A stretch of 64,000 nucleotides of DNA from Streptomyces sp. f51 (GCF_037940415.1 NZ_CP149798.1:4683001-4747000), one strand, 5' to 3'. Positions 8,589-17,736 are shown, counted from the stretch's first letter. Translations and numbers: made by a program. The notes: generated by a model not told the origin, from the letters alone.

Positions 8589-10279
8589 CCTCCACCCTTC
8601 CCGCGGCGACCGCACCCACGGTCCCCGCGCAGCGGCCTCCCGCGCCCGAAAGCGTTCCCGTCGCGCCTCCCGGCCCGCTCTTCCGCGGCTCGCGCCCCGA
8701 TCTGGTCCTGTGCGCGGTGCTGCTCGCGGCGATCCTCGTCGTGCAGGGCTGGAACATCGCCGCCTATCCGGCCCTGAGCGACGACGAGGGCACCTACCTC
8801 GCCCAGGCCTGGTCCGTCCAGCAGGGCAGGGGCCTGGCCCACTACACGTACTGGTACGACCACCCGCCGCTCGGCTGGCTCCAGATCGCCCTGGTGACCT
8901 GGATTCCCGCGCGCATCGGCCCGTCGCTGATGACGGTCGGCTCGATGCGCCCGATGATGCTGGTGATCAGCGCGGTGAGCGCGGTCCTGCTGTACGTCCT
9001 GGCGCGGCGGCTGTCCCTGCCGCGCTGGGCGGCCGGGCTCGCGATGGTCCTCTTCGGTCTCTCCCCGCTCTCGGTCGTGCTCCAGCGGGAGATCTTCCTC
9101 GACAACATCGCGGTGATGTGGACGCTGCTCGCGTTCTGCCTGGCCGCGTCGCCGAGCCGTCACCTCTGGCACCACTTCGGCGCGGGCCTCGCGGCCGCCG
9201 CCGCCGTGCTGACCAAGGAGACGATGCTGGTCGTCCTGCCCGCGCTGTTCGTCACGATGTGGCGGCACAGCCATCGCGACACCCGCAAGTTCGCGCTCAC
9301 CGGCGCCGTCACCGCCTGCGTCCTGATCGGCGCCGCCTACCCGCTCTTCGCCCTGCTCAAAGGCGAGTTGCTCCCCGGCGGCGGGCATGTCTCGCTGTGG
9401 GAGGGCATCACCTACCAGATGAGCCGCCCCGGCTCGGGCTTCGTCCTGGAGCACGGCACCGGCTCGTACGGTGTGCTGCACTCCTGGCTGTACTACGACC
9501 AGATCCTGCCGCTCGGCGGGCTCGCCGGAGCCCTGCTGCTCCTGGTCACCTTCCGCTGGTCGGTGACCGCGCGCGCCCTGGCCGGACCCGCGCTCACCGT
9601 GGCGATCCTCGCCGTGGTGGCCCTGCGCCCGAACGGCTACCTGCCCGCGATGTACGTCATCCAGGCGCTGCCCTTCCTCGCCCTCGTCCTCGCCGGAGGC
9701 ACCGCGAGCGTCGCCCACGCCGTGCTGCGCAGACGGCGCACGGACGCGGAACGGGCGTATGTGACGTGGGGGCGGCGGGGACTGGCCGCCGCGCTGGCGG
9801 TGGCCGCCTGCGCCCTCGTCGTGCCGCGCTGGTACGACGGCGACCGCACCGCCGTGACCGCGGACGCCAACGCCCCCTACCGGGCGGCCTCCTCCTGGCT
9901 CAGGACCGAGGTGAAGGACCCCGCGGACACCCGGGTCCTGGTCGACGACGCGCTCTGGCTCGACCTGGTGCACGACGGCTACCGGCCGGGCCTCGGCGCC
10001 ATCTGGTTCTACAAGGCGGACCTCGACCCCGCGGTCACCAGGACGCTGCCACGCGGCTGGAGGGACCTCGACTACGTGGTCGCCTCCCCGACGGTCCGGC
10101 GCGACGCGCCCGACCTGCCGAACGTGAGGGCCGCGATCGAGCACTCCACGGCCGTCGCCACCTTCGGCACGGGCGAGGACCGCATCGAGATCCGGCGGAT
10201 CGACGGCGGCGGTGACACCGGCGACACCGGCGACAGCAAGGACACCACCACCACGGCCCGTTCCGGAGGCAGTCGATGA
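8585..10279 (+). CDS. GT39/ArnT-like polyprenyl-phosphate sugar transferase (GT-C fold)
   Basis: A 564-residue multi-pass membrane protein with a Pro-rich N-terminal tail, then roughly ten transmembrane helices and a C-terminal extracytoplasmic domain. The first external loop carries SDDEGTY (D66-D67-E68) followed by YWYDHPPLGW, the acidic and DHPP-type signatures of GT-C dolichyl/undecaprenyl-phosphate-sugar transferases (the GT39/GT83 group). It would move a lipid-linked sugar onto an acceptor outside the membrane. It overlaps both neighbours by four bases. The next gene, a polyprenyl-phosphate glycosyl synthase type, could supply its lipid-linked donor. Confidence 0.85.
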   Translation: MTSTLPAATAPTVPAQRPPAPESVPVAPPGPLFRGSRPDLVLCAVLLAAILVVQGWNIAAYPALSDDEGTYLAQAWSVQQGRGLAHYTYWYDHPPLGWLQIALVTWIPARIGPSLMTVGSMRPMMLVISAVSAVLLYVLARRLSLPRWAAGLAMVLFGLSPLSVVLQREIFLDNIAVMWTLLAFCLAASPSRHLWHHFGAGLAAAAAVLTKETMLVVLPALFVTMWRHSHRDTRKFALTGAVTACVLIGAAYPLFALLKGELLPGGGHVSLWEGITYQMSRPGSGFVLEHGTGSYGVLHSWLYYDQILPLGGLAGALLLLVTFRWSVTARALAGPALTVAILAVVALRPNGYLPAMYVIQALPFLALVLAGGTASVAHAVLRRRRTDAERAYVTWGRRGLAAALAVAACALVVPRWYDGDRTAVTADANAPYRAASSWLRTEVKDPADTRVLVDDALWLDLVHDGYRPGLGAIWFYKADLDPAVTRTLPRGWRDLDYVVASPTVRRDAPDLPNVRAAIEHSTAVATFGTGEDRIEIRRIDGGGDTGDTGDSKDTTTTARSGGSR

Positions 10280-11487
10280 GCAGCTTCGAGAGCACCGCCC
10301 CCGGCGGACTGGGCGAACTGGGCGATCCGGCGGTACGCGTCGCCGCGATCCCCGAACCCGGCGCCGTCACCGTCGTCGTACCGACCTTCAACGAGGCAGC
10401 GAACATAAGGGAGTTGCTGCACCAGATCACCGACTCGGTGCCGGCCGGGCTGCCCTGCGAGGTGGTCTTCGTGGACGACTCCACGGACGACACCCCCGAG
10501 GTGATCAAGCAGGCGGCCCGGGACTGCCCGTTCCCGGTGACCGTCCTGCACCGCGAGGTGCCCGAGGGCGGGCTCGGCGGGGCGGTGGTCGAGGGACTCA
10601 GGGCGGCGAGCTCCCAGTGGATCGTCGTCATGGACGGGGACTGCCAGCATCCGCCCTCCCTGATACCGGAGTTGATCGCCTCGGGGGAGCGCACGCACGC
10701 GAGCCTCGTGGTCGCCAGCCGGTACGTCGAGGGCGGCAGCAGGGCCGGACTCGCGGGCGGCTACCGGATCGCCGTGTCGCGCGCCGCGACCTGGCTGACC
10801 AAGGCCCTCTTCCCGCGCGCGCTGCGGGGCATCAGCGACCCGATGAGCGGGTTCTTCGCGATCCGGCGCAGCGCGGTCACCGCCGAGGCGCTGCGGCCGC
10901 TCGGCTACAAGATCCTGCTCGAACTCGCCGTGCGCAGCCGTCCCCGTCAGGTCACCGAGGTCCCCTTCGTCTTCCAGGACCGCTTCGCGGGCGAGTCCAA
11001 GTCGACGGCGGCGGAGGGCCTGCGGTTCCTGCGCCACCTCGTGGGACTGCGCACCGCCTCGCGGGCCGCCCGCATGGTGGTCTTCGGCCTGCTCGGCGCC
11101 ACCGGCTTCGTGCCGAACCTGCTCGGCCTGTACGCGCTCACCGCCGCCGGACTGCACTACGTACCGGCGGAGATCCTCGCCAACCAGCTCGGCGTGGCCT
11201 GGAACTTCCTGCTCATCGAGCATCTGCTGTTCCGGGAACGCCGCAGGCACCGCAAGGGGTGGGACCGGGCGGGCCGGTTCGCGCTGCTCGCCAACGCCGA
11301 CCTGGTGCTGCGCATCCCGCTGATCGCGTTCTTCGTCGGCCACCTCGGCATGGGCGCCCTGTCCGCGACGGCCCTGGCCCTGGTGACGACCTTCGTCCTG
11401 CGCTTCGCGGGGACCGAGGCGCTGGTGTATCTGCCGCGCCGTGGAAGCGGCCGGCACGGCGGCCGTACGACGGGGAGGGCCGCGTGA
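10276..11487 (+). CDS. DPM-synthase-like GT2 fused to a GtrA membrane domain
   Basis: A 403-residue fusion. Residues about 33-250 are a family 2 glycosyltransferase of the dolichol-phosphate-mannose-synthase type, with VFVDDSTDDT and the DxD motif in MDGDCQHPP. Residues about 270-390 are a four-helix GtrA-like domain starting at MVVFGLLGATGF. Such fusions make a polyprenyl-phosphate sugar and help flip it. The ATG at 10276 overlaps the upstream stop (ATGA), and its own stop shares a base with the next start. In this operon it is the natural donor-maker for the adjacent GT-C transferase. Confidence 0.88.
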   Translation: MSSFESTAPGGLGELGDPAVRVAAIPEPGAVTVVVPTFNEAANIRELLHQITDSVPAGLPCEVVFVDDSTDDTPEVIKQAARDCPFPVTVLHREVPEGGLGGAVVEGLRAASSQWIVVMDGDCQHPPSLIPELIASGERTHASLVVASRYVEGGSRAGLAGGYRIAVSRAATWLTKALFPRALRGISDPMSGFFAIRRSAVTAEALRPLGYKILLELAVRSRPRQVTEVPFVFQDRFAGESKSTAAEGLRFLRHLVGLRTASRAARMVVFGLLGATGFVPNLLGLYALTAAGLHYVPAEILANQLGVAWNFLLIEHLLFRERRRHRKGWDRAGRFALLANADLVLRIPLIAFFVGHLGMGALSATALALVTTFVLRFAGTEALVYLPRRGSGRHGGRTTGRAA

Positions 11488-13895
11488 TGTCCCGGGTGGG
11501 ACCACGAAGGAGAACCGCGCTGCTGGCCGTGACGGGCCTGGCCGCCGGGCTGCTGCTGGTGGCCCCGCAGCCCGCGTCCGCCGCCAACCTCGTCACCAAC
11601 CCCGGCTTCGAGACCGCCGGCACCGACGGCATGCCGTCCTGCTGGGAGAAGTCCGGCTGGGGCGACAACGACTTCGCCTTCGCGACCGTGTCCGACGCCC
11701 ACTCGGGCACCAAGGCCATGAAGGTCACGCTGACCCGCCGGGCCGACGGCGACCGCAAGGCGCTGATCACCGAGTCCACCGCGTGCGCGCCGGTCGTCAC
11801 CGCGGGCCGGCAGTACGACCTCGGCCTCTTCTACAAGACGACGACCCCCGACGCGGCGATCACGCTGTTCCGGCACGACACCACCGCCGGCTGGCAGTAC
11901 TGGACCGACCTCAAGACCCTGGACCTGTCGGCGGCCTGGGCGCCCGCGACGGTGCGCACCCCGGCGGTCCCGGCGGGCACCGACCGCATCACCTGGGGCG
12001 TCTCCGTGTACGGCACGGGTTCGGCGACCACCGACGACTACACGATGGAGCAGGTCTCCGATCCGATCCCGCCGGCCACCTGCACGGCCACGGCCGAGGA
12101 GTGCGCGAACGGGAGGTGGACGGTGCTGCCCACGCAGAACCCGGTCCGCTCGATGCACTCCGTGGTGCTCAACAACGGCAAGGTGCTGCTGATCGCGGGC
12201 TCGGGCAACAGCGAGGAGAACTTCGACGCGGGCACGTTCACCTCGGCGGTCTACGACCCGGCGACCGGCTCGTACAAGGTGATCCCGACGCCCAAGGACA
12301 TGTTCTGCTCCGGACACGTCCAGCTGGCCGACGGACGGGTGCTGGTGCTCAGCGGCAACAAGGCGTTCCCGGTCGCGGGCGGCCACGGGTACGAGGGGTA
12401 CAGGGAGTCGTACCTCTTCGACCCGGTCACCGAGACGTACAGCAGGACGAACGACCTCAACGACGGCCACTGGTATCCGTCCGCGACCGAGCTGGGCAAC
12501 GGCGACATCATCTCGTTCGGCGGTCTGCGCGAGGACTCCTCCGGCTCGGTGACCGCCGAGCGCTGGTCGAACGCCCAGCAGCAGTGGCTGCCGTTGTGGC
12601 AGGTCAACCAGACGTGGTCGTTCTGGGGGCTGTACCCGTCGATGATCCTGATGCAGGACGGGCGGCTCTTCTACTCGGGCAGCCATGTCTTCGGCAACGG
12701 CACCCCGGGCACCGGCTCGGCGGTCTACGACTACGACGCCAACACCACGACCGCGATCCCCGGACTCCAGAACAAGGACCAGCGCGACCAGTCCGCGAGC
12801 GTGCTGCTGCCCCCGGCCCAGGACCAGAAGGTCCTCACCCTCGGCGGCGGCAACATCGACTCGAACCCGGACGCGGGCCGGCTCACCGACATCATCGACC
12901 TCAAGGCCGCCAACCCGGCGTACACGATGGGTCCGCAGATCCCGCAGGGCACGGTGGACCTCGGCGCCGGCCAGGTGGCCGAGACCGGAGCCCAGGGAAA
13001 GATGTACGTCTCCGCGGTGCTGCTGCCCGACGGCAAGGTCCTGGAGACGGGCGGCGCCCTGCACAACCGCGCCGATCCGGTCCGCGAGGCGTCGATCTTC
13101 GACCCGGCGACCACGACCTTCGACCCGGTGGCCGCCGATCCGGAGGACCGCGGCTACCACTCCTCGGCGTTCCTGCTGCCGGACGGCCGGGTGATGGCCA
13201 CCGGTGACAACCCGGGCAACGGCACCTGGAACCACGACGTGTCGATCTACACCCCGCCCTACCTCCTCAAGGGCACCCGTCCGACGATCACCTCGGTGAT
13301 CGACGGCGAGTGGGTGTACGGGGACACGCAGCGCATCACGGTCGACCGGCCCGTCGTGAAGGCCGAGTTGATCCGGCCCGCGGCCGTGACGCACTCCTCC
13401 GACCCCAACCAGCGGTTCGTGGACCTGCCGTTGAGCGTGGACGGGAACAACGTCGACCTCAATGTGACGAGCAACCCGAACCTGGCGCCGCCCGGTTGGT
13501 ACATGCTCTTCGCGGTCGACGCCAACGGCGTTCCCTCGGTGGCCAGGTGGGTCCACCTCCAGGGTCCGTCCGCGCTCGCCACGGACACCGCCTCGGCGCA
13601 CGTGCACTCCTTCGCCGACTCCCTGACGGGCACCGTCACCGGGGCCGGCGGGAAGCGGACCTCGCAGAAGGTGTCCATCACCCTCTCCGGCTGCGACCGC
13701 CACTACGGCACGGTCGGCGTCTGCGTTCCCACGGTCTTCCCGGACGGAGTGAGGAGGACGACGGCCTCCCGCTGCGCCTGGCTGAAAGAGAACGGCTACG
13801 GACGGCTGCGGATCAACGGAAAGGACGACCCGCTCGGCCTCGACCCCAACCGGGACGGACTGGCCTGCGGAGCAAGGGATCTGATCAGACGTTAG
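11487..13895 (+). CDS. Secreted galactose-oxidase-like copper radical oxidase with CBM and Excalibur-like tail
   Basis: An 802-residue secreted protein. A signal peptide (1-31, ending PASAA) leads to a carbohydrate-binding beta-sandwich (about 33-190), kelch-propeller galactose-oxidase core (about 210-560), a DUF1929 domain (about 580-690) and a Cys-containing C-terminal module ending in DPNRDGLACG, like the calcium-binding Excalibur motif. All copper-radical residues are recognisable: Cys274 in DMFCSG and Tyr330 in HWYPSA (the thioether pair), Tyr557-His558 in RGYHSS, and His636 in VTHSS. It should oxidise primary alcohols of sugars to aldehydes and make H2O2. The ATG at 11487 has GGGAGGG eight bases upstream; a GTG at 11484 is also possible. 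The arrangement recalls cslA-glxA. Confidence 0.88.
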   Translation: MSRVGPRRRTALLAVTGLAAGLLLVAPQPASAANLVTNPGFETAGTDGMPSCWEKSGWGDNDFAFATVSDAHSGTKAMKVTLTRRADGDRKALITESTACAPVVTAGRQYDLGLFYKTTTPDAAITLFRHDTTAGWQYWTDLKTLDLSAAWAPATVRTPAVPAGTDRITWGVSVYGTGSATTDDYTMEQVSDPIPPATCTATAEECANGRWTVLPTQNPVRSMHSVVLNNGKVLLIAGSGNSEENFDAGTFTSAVYDPATGSYKVIPTPKDMFCSGHVQLADGRVLVLSGNKAFPVAGGHGYEGYRESYLFDPVTETYSRTNDLNDGHWYPSATELGNGDIISFGGLREDSSGSVTAERWSNAQQQWLPLWQVNQTWSFWGLYPSMILMQDGRLFYSGSHVFGNGTPGTGSAVYDYDANTTTAIPGLQNKDQRDQSASVLLPPAQDQKVLTLGGGNIDSNPDAGRLTDIIDLKAANPAYTMGPQIPQGTVDLGAGQVAETGAQGKMYVSAVLLPDGKVLETGGALHNRADPVREASIFDPATTTFDPVAADPEDRGYHSSAFLLPDGRVMATGDNPGNGTWNHDVSIYTPPYLLKGTRPTITSVIDGEWVYGDTQRITVDRPVVKAELIRPAAVTHSSDPNQRFVDLPLSVDGNNVDLNVTSNPNLAPPGWYMLFAVDANGVPSVARWVHLQGPSALATDTASAHVHSFADSLTGTVTGAGGKRTSQKVSITLSGCDRHYGTVGVCVPTVFPDGVRRTTASRCAWLKENGYGRLRINGKDDPLGLDPNRDGLACGARDLIRR

Positions 13896-13934
13896 GCGCG
13901 GACGGCGGGCGGCCGGGCTCCGACGGCCGGTCCG

Positions 13935-14660
13935 TCAGGTCCCGAACTCCGCGAGGGCGCGTTCCACGACGGTCTCCAGCCGGTCGTGGTGCGCGCCCTT
14001 CCAGTAGGCACGCCCGCACTCGGCGCACTGCGCGAAGACGTCGTACGACCGCTCGGTGCCGCTCTCCAACTGGTCGGCGACCTGCTCCTTGGTGGCCTCG
14101 GCGAGCAGTCCGTTGCACGCCGTGCAGCGTGTCCAGGGCTTCAGCTCGGGTGCGAACCGTCCCAGCACGTCCCGGAGTTGGTCGTCGGGCTGGGTGCTGT
14201 AGACGAAGCCGCCCGCCCACAGCTCGCGGCGCCGCAGCAGCCCGCGGTCGCGGCTGAGCAGGACGCGCCGCTCGGCCGCCGAACGGGCGGCGAGCGCCGG
14301 GTCTCCGATGTCGGTGGACTCGTACGCCGTGTCGACGCCCAGCAGGCGCATCCGGCGGGCGAGGGTGCCGAGATGGACGTCCAGGAGGAAGCGCAGCGGC
14401 GCGCCGGGCACCCGCTGCGGGCGTTCGACGGCGCGGACGCGCACGGACTCCTCGGCCGCCGGGATGTGCGAGAAGGGCACCTGCCGCCCGTCGACGACCA
14501 GGGCGCCGACCTCGGTCAGCGGGACGCCGAGCGACTCGACGACATGGCCGAGCGTGGAGACGCCGTCGGTGCCGACGGGAGTCACCCCCGAGCGGCGGGC
14601 GTGCGGGACGAACAGCCCCAGTTCGGGGGCGAATTCGATGTGGATCTCCGGTCCGTTCAC
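13935..14660 (-). CDS. Mut7-C RNase domain protein with N-terminal ubiquitin-like fold
   Basis: A 241-residue protein. Residues about 5-80 resemble the MoaD/ThiS-like ubiquitin fold often found in front of Mut7-C. Residues about 88-235 carry the Mut7-C PIN-type nuclease signature (FLLDVHLGTLARRMRLLG, and LSRDRGLL) plus a zinc ribbon with CTAC and CAEC pairs. It is a predicted RNA-acting nuclease; the target is unknown. It begins four bases after the TetR gene ends on the same strand, so it may be carried on the MFS-TetR transcript. Confidence 0.85.
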   Translation of the reverse strand: MNGPEIHIEFAPELGLFVPHARRSGVTPVGTDGVSTLGHVVESLGVPLTEVGALVVDGRQVPFSHIPAAEESVRVRAVERPQRVPGAPLRFLLDVHLGTLARRMRLLGVDTAYESTDIGDPALAARSAAERRVLLSRDRGLLRRRELWAGGFVYSTQPDDQLRDVLGRFAPELKPWTRCTACNGLLAEATKEQVADQLESGTERSYDVFAQCAECGRAYWKGAHHDRLETVVERALAEFGT

Positions 14661-14664
14661 CCGG

Positions 14665-15336
14665 TCAGGATGTCACGCGGGGCGCCCGCGTGGCCTCCGG
14701 GTTTCGCGGCGGCAGACCGTGCTCCAGGACGTCCACCGCTCGTTCGACGAGGCCGGCGAAGTCGTCCCGGTGGCCGTTCTCGGCCCAGTAGAGCGAGGTC
14801 TCCATGAGACCGCCGATCAGGGACATCGCGAAGACACGGACCTCCAGGCTGTCCGGGTCGCGGCCGGTGCGCTCGCCGATGGCCCGGCTCAGCAGGCGAC
14901 CGGTGACCGACGCGCTCTCCATCATCCGGGAGCGCACCGCGGGCACCTCGACCATCAGCCGGGTCCGCAGCCGGCTGACCTGGGGATCCTCGGAGTCCCC
15001 GAGGCCCACGGCCTTGCCGAGCACATGCCGCAGGGAGTCGAACCACGGCTCGTCCGCGGGGCGTTCGCGCAGTTCCTGTTCGAGCAGCGGGTCGTACTCG
15101 TCCGTGAGGACGATGTCCTCCTTGGTGGGGAAGTAACGGAACACCGTGGAGGGTGAGACCTCGGCCGCCTCCGCGATCTGCTCGATCGTGGTGGCGTCGT
15201 ACCCCTGCCGCTCGATCAGCCGGTACGTCGCCTCGCGGATCGCGATGCGGGTTTTGATCTTCTTCCGCTCGCGGAGCCCGGGCTGGGGCTCCGCGGCGGG
15301 AGTGGAACTCTGTGCGGTGGCGGCCATGGGTCTCAT
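14665..15336 (-). CDS. TetR family transcriptional regulator
   Basis: A 223-residue repressor-type protein. The N-terminal helix-turn-helix (about residues 25-75) contains AEVSPSTVFRYFPTKEDIV, a textbook TetR recognition helix, followed by a helical ligand-binding domain. The ATG at 15336 overlaps the MFS stop codon (ATGA); a second in-frame ATG at 15327 is also possible. Being co-transcribed with the pump, it most likely represses the pump promoter at about 16905-16935 and is released by a drug or metabolite. Confidence 0.9.
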   Translation of the reverse strand: MRPMAATAQSSTPAAEPQPGLRERKKIKTRIAIREATYRLIERQGYDATTIEQIAEAAEVSPSTVFRYFPTKEDIVLTDEYDPLLEQELRERPADEPWFDSLRHVLGKAVGLGDSEDPQVSRLRTRLMVEVPAVRSRMMESASVTGRLLSRAIGERTGRDPDSLEVRVFAMSLIGGLMETSLYWAENGHRDDFAGLVERAVDVLEHGLPPRNPEATRAPRVTS

Positions 15337-16898
15337 TGTCCGGCATCGGCCGTGGCCGGTGCCATGTCGGTGCCCTCCTCGGACGCGGGGGCGGACCGGG
15401 GCGGGCTCGGCAGCAGCGCCGCCGCCAGCAGCGCGGTGACCAGCGCGGCGACCCCGCTGACCAGCAGGACCAGGTCCATGCCGTGGACGTACGCGGCGTT
15501 CGCGGCGGCGTCGAGGGCCCGGTCGCCGAGCCGTCCGGCGACGACATGGGCGCCGACCACCGAGCCGTCGGCGGCCCGCACGGCGGCCGGCGGCAGCGCG
15601 GAGGTGTCGAGGCGGTCGGCGTAGGTGCTCGCCAGCAGGGAGCCGAGCAGGGCGATACCGATCGCGCCGCCCACCTGGCGGACCGTCATCAGCAGCCCGG
15701 AGCCGCTGCCGGCCCGGTCGCGGGGGAGGGTGCCGAGGGCGGCGGACATCGCGGGCACCACGGCGAAGCCGAAGCCGAGACCGGCGACGGAGAGCCACAG
15801 GGCGGTGACGCCGTACCCGTCGCCGACCGCCGTACGGCTGCCGAGGAACGCGGCGAAGGCGAGGACGACGAGACCCGCGCCGATCACCCCGCGTCCCCCG
15901 AAGCGGGCGACCAGCGGCTGGGCGCCCCGGGAGGCGATCAGCAGCCCGCCCATCATCGGCAGCGTCCGTACGCCGGTCGCGAGGGCGTCGTGGCCGAGCA
16001 CCGCCTGGAGGTACTGCGGCAGCACGAACATCAGGCCGGACAGGACGAACATGACGAGCGTCGCGGCGAGGGTGTTGAGCAGGAAGCCGCGCCGGCCGAG
16101 CAGGGCGAGGTCCAGCATCGGACGCGGGCTGCGGCGTTCGCGGACCACGAGCAGGGTGATCAGGGCGGCGGAGGCGGCGAAGCAGGCGAGGACGAGCGGG
16201 TCGCCCCAGCCGCGGGACGGGGCCTCGATGATCGCGTAGACGAGGACGCCGAGACCGACCGCCGTGAGCGCGGTGGACAGGGCGTCAACCCGTGGTGCGG
16301 CGGGGTCACGGGTCTCGGGCAGCAGGAGGACGCAGGCGGTGATGCCGATGGCGGCCATCGGCACGTTGACCAGGAACACCGATCCCCACCAGAAGTGGTT
16401 CAGGAGCCAGCCGCCGATGATCGGACCGAGCGGCAGGCCGAGGGCCGAGGCGGCGGAGACGGCGCCGACCGCCCTGGTGCGCTCGTCGGGTCCGAACAGC
16501 GAGGGCAGCACGGCGAGCGCGAGCGGCATCACCAGCGCGCCGCCGACGCCCATCAGGGCGCGGGCGACGATCACCCAGGTGACGTCGTCGACGAGGGAAC
16601 CGGCCAGGGAGCCGGCGAGGAAGACCGCGAGGCCGGTGATGAGCATGCGGCGCCGTCCGAAGCGGTCGCCGAGCAGGCCCGCGGGAAGCATCAGCGAGGC
16701 GAAGACGACGACGTAGGCGTCCGCCATCCACTGCTGCTGACCGGTGGACGCGCCGAGGTCCCGGGCCATCGTCGGCAGGGCCACGTTCAGGATCGTCATG
16801 TCGAAGCCGAGCACCAGCATGCTCGCGACCAGGGCCCCCAGGGCCCACCAGCGGCGGGGGTCGCGCCGAACGGCGCCGTCGTGCGTGAGAGTCGCCAT
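15333..16898 (-). CDS. MFS drug-type efflux transporter (DHA2/EmrB-QacA family, 14 TM)
   Basis: A 521-residue transporter with about 14 hydrophobic helices. Motif A (GLLGDRFGRRRML) sits in the loop after helix 2, and the WMADAYVVVFASLMLP segment is typical of DHA2 antiporters. It probably exports a hydrophobic drug or an endogenous metabolite by proton antiport. It is the first gene of an operon with the TetR regulator. The start ATG at 16898 has no clear ribosome site, and a promoter -10 ends six bases upstream, so the transcript may be leaderless. Confidence 0.92.
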   Translation of the reverse strand: MATLTHDGAVRRDPRRWWALGALVASMLVLGFDMTILNVALPTMARDLGASTGQQQWMADAYVVVFASLMLPAGLLGDRFGRRRMLITGLAVFLAGSLAGSLVDDVTWVIVARALMGVGGALVMPLALAVLPSLFGPDERTRAVGAVSAASALGLPLGPIIGGWLLNHFWWGSVFLVNVPMAAIGITACVLLLPETRDPAAPRVDALSTALTAVGLGVLVYAIIEAPSRGWGDPLVLACFAASAALITLLVVRERRSPRPMLDLALLGRRGFLLNTLAATLVMFVLSGLMFVLPQYLQAVLGHDALATGVRTLPMMGGLLIASRGAQPLVARFGGRGVIGAGLVVLAFAAFLGSRTAVGDGYGVTALWLSVAGLGFGFAVVPAMSAALGTLPRDRAGSGSGLLMTVRQVGGAIGIALLGSLLASTYADRLDTSALPPAAVRAADGSVVGAHVVAGRLGDRALDAAANAAYVHGMDLVLLVSGVAALVTALLAAALLPSPPRSAPASEEGTDMAPATADAGQ

Positions 16899-16904
16899 GA
16901 AATG

Positions 16905-16935
16905 AGAGTAACTTTCAAAAGATGGTTGCTGTCAA
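16905..16935 (-). promoter_or_regulatory. Promoter of the MFS-TetR operon with operator-like repeat
   Basis: On the minus strand TTGACA (16935-16930) is followed after 19 bases by TACTCT (16910-16905), then six bases to the ATG. An imperfect inverted repeat, AGTAAC (16907-16912) and GTTGCT (16925-16930), spans the spacer, a position a TetR dimer could occupy to block RNA polymerase. The -35 is a perfect match; the spacer is slightly long. Confidence 0.5.
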
Positions 16936-16966
16936 TCGAAAGGGGCTCCCAGGGCGTGAAAACGAG

Positions 16967-16998
16967 CAGTGGCCGCGGCTGGGGAGCCGCGGCCACTG
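16967..16998 (-). terminator. Strong hairpin terminator downstream of the hemolysin III gene
   Basis: A perfect 14-base stem (CAGTGGCCGCGGCT at 16967-16980 with its complement at 16985-16998) and a GGGG loop, 25 bases past the stop of the hemolysin III family gene. No U-tract follows, as is usual for Streptomyces terminators. It also insulates the MFS promoter. Confidence 0.75.
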
Positions 16999-17022
16999 GG
17001 GGAAGGGGGTGGTGTCGGGGGG

Positions 17023-17736
17023 TCAGCCGTGCTGGTAGGCCACCAGGGAGATGCCGACGTAGTGGACGATGAAGGCCGCGAGGGTCAGGGAGTGGAAGAC
17101 CTCGTGGAACCCGAACCAGCGGGGTGACGGGTTGGGCCGCTTGATCCCGTAGATCACTCCGCCCGCGCTGTAGAGCAGCCCGCCGACGATCACCAGGACG
17201 AGCACGGCGATGCCGCCCGTGCGCATGAAGTCGGGCAGGAAGAAGACGGCCGCCCAGCCCATGGCGATGTAGCAGGGCGTGTAGAGCCAGCGCGGGGCGC
17301 CGACCCAGAACACCCGGAAGACGATGCCCGCCGCCGCGGCGGCCCAGATGCTCCACAGGAGCCACTGGCCCTTGGCGTCGGGCAGCAGGAGCAGGGTCAG
17401 CGGCGTGTAGGTGCCCGCGATGATCAGGAAGATGTTCGCGTGGTCGAGTCTGCGCAGGACGCCGTCCATGCGCGGGCTCCAGTCGCCGCGGTGGTACAGG
17501 GCGCTGACCCCGAACAGGAGGCAGGCGGTCAGGGCGAAGACCCCGCAGGCGATGCGGCCGCGGGTCGAGTCCGCCAGTGCGGTGAGAACCAGTCCGGAGA
17601 CGAGGGCGGCCGGGAACATGCCGAGGTGCAGCCAGCCGCGGAGCTTGGGCTTGATCTCTTCCGACAAGGAGTGCGCGACGGACGTGCGGCCGGCGGCCGG
17701 CGAGTCCGTGGGCGCGTCGGGGACGGACGCAGTCAT
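17023..17736 (-). CDS. Hemolysin III (PAQR/YqfA) family membrane protein
   Basis: A 237-residue protein with seven predicted transmembrane helices after a 35-residue cytoplasmic N-terminus. The conserved family signatures are present: SALYHRGDW, DHANIFLIIAGTYTP and a C-terminal GFHEVFHSLTLAAFIVHY, whose Ser, Asp and His residues form the PAQR metal site. Bacterial members are linked to membrane homeostasis rather than to true haemolysis. It is a single gene, bounded by its own hairpin terminator and a palindrome-containing promoter region. Confidence 0.9.
   Translation of the reverse strand: MTASVPDAPTDSPAAGRTSVAHSLSEEIKPKLRGWLHLGMFPAALVSGLVLTALADSTRGRIACGVFALTACLLFGVSALYHRGDWSPRMDGVLRRLDHANIFLIIAGTYTPLTLLLLPDAKGQWLLWSIWAAAAAGIVFRVFWVGAPRWLYTPCYIAMGWAAVFFLPDFMRTGGIAVLVLVIVGGLLYSAGGVIYGIKRPNPSPRWFGFHEVFHSLTLAAFIVHYVGISLVAYQHG

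Noticed and set aside
11157..13703. An 848-codon open frame on the minus strand opposite the copper radical oxidase
   Set aside because: Its product is Val/Gly/Arg-rich without family motifs. It is the expected antisense shadow of a high-GC gene whose plus-strand product has all catalytic residues.
17023..17736. A true haemolysin
   Set aside because: The hemolysin III name is historical; the sequence is a seven-helix PAQR-type membrane protein.
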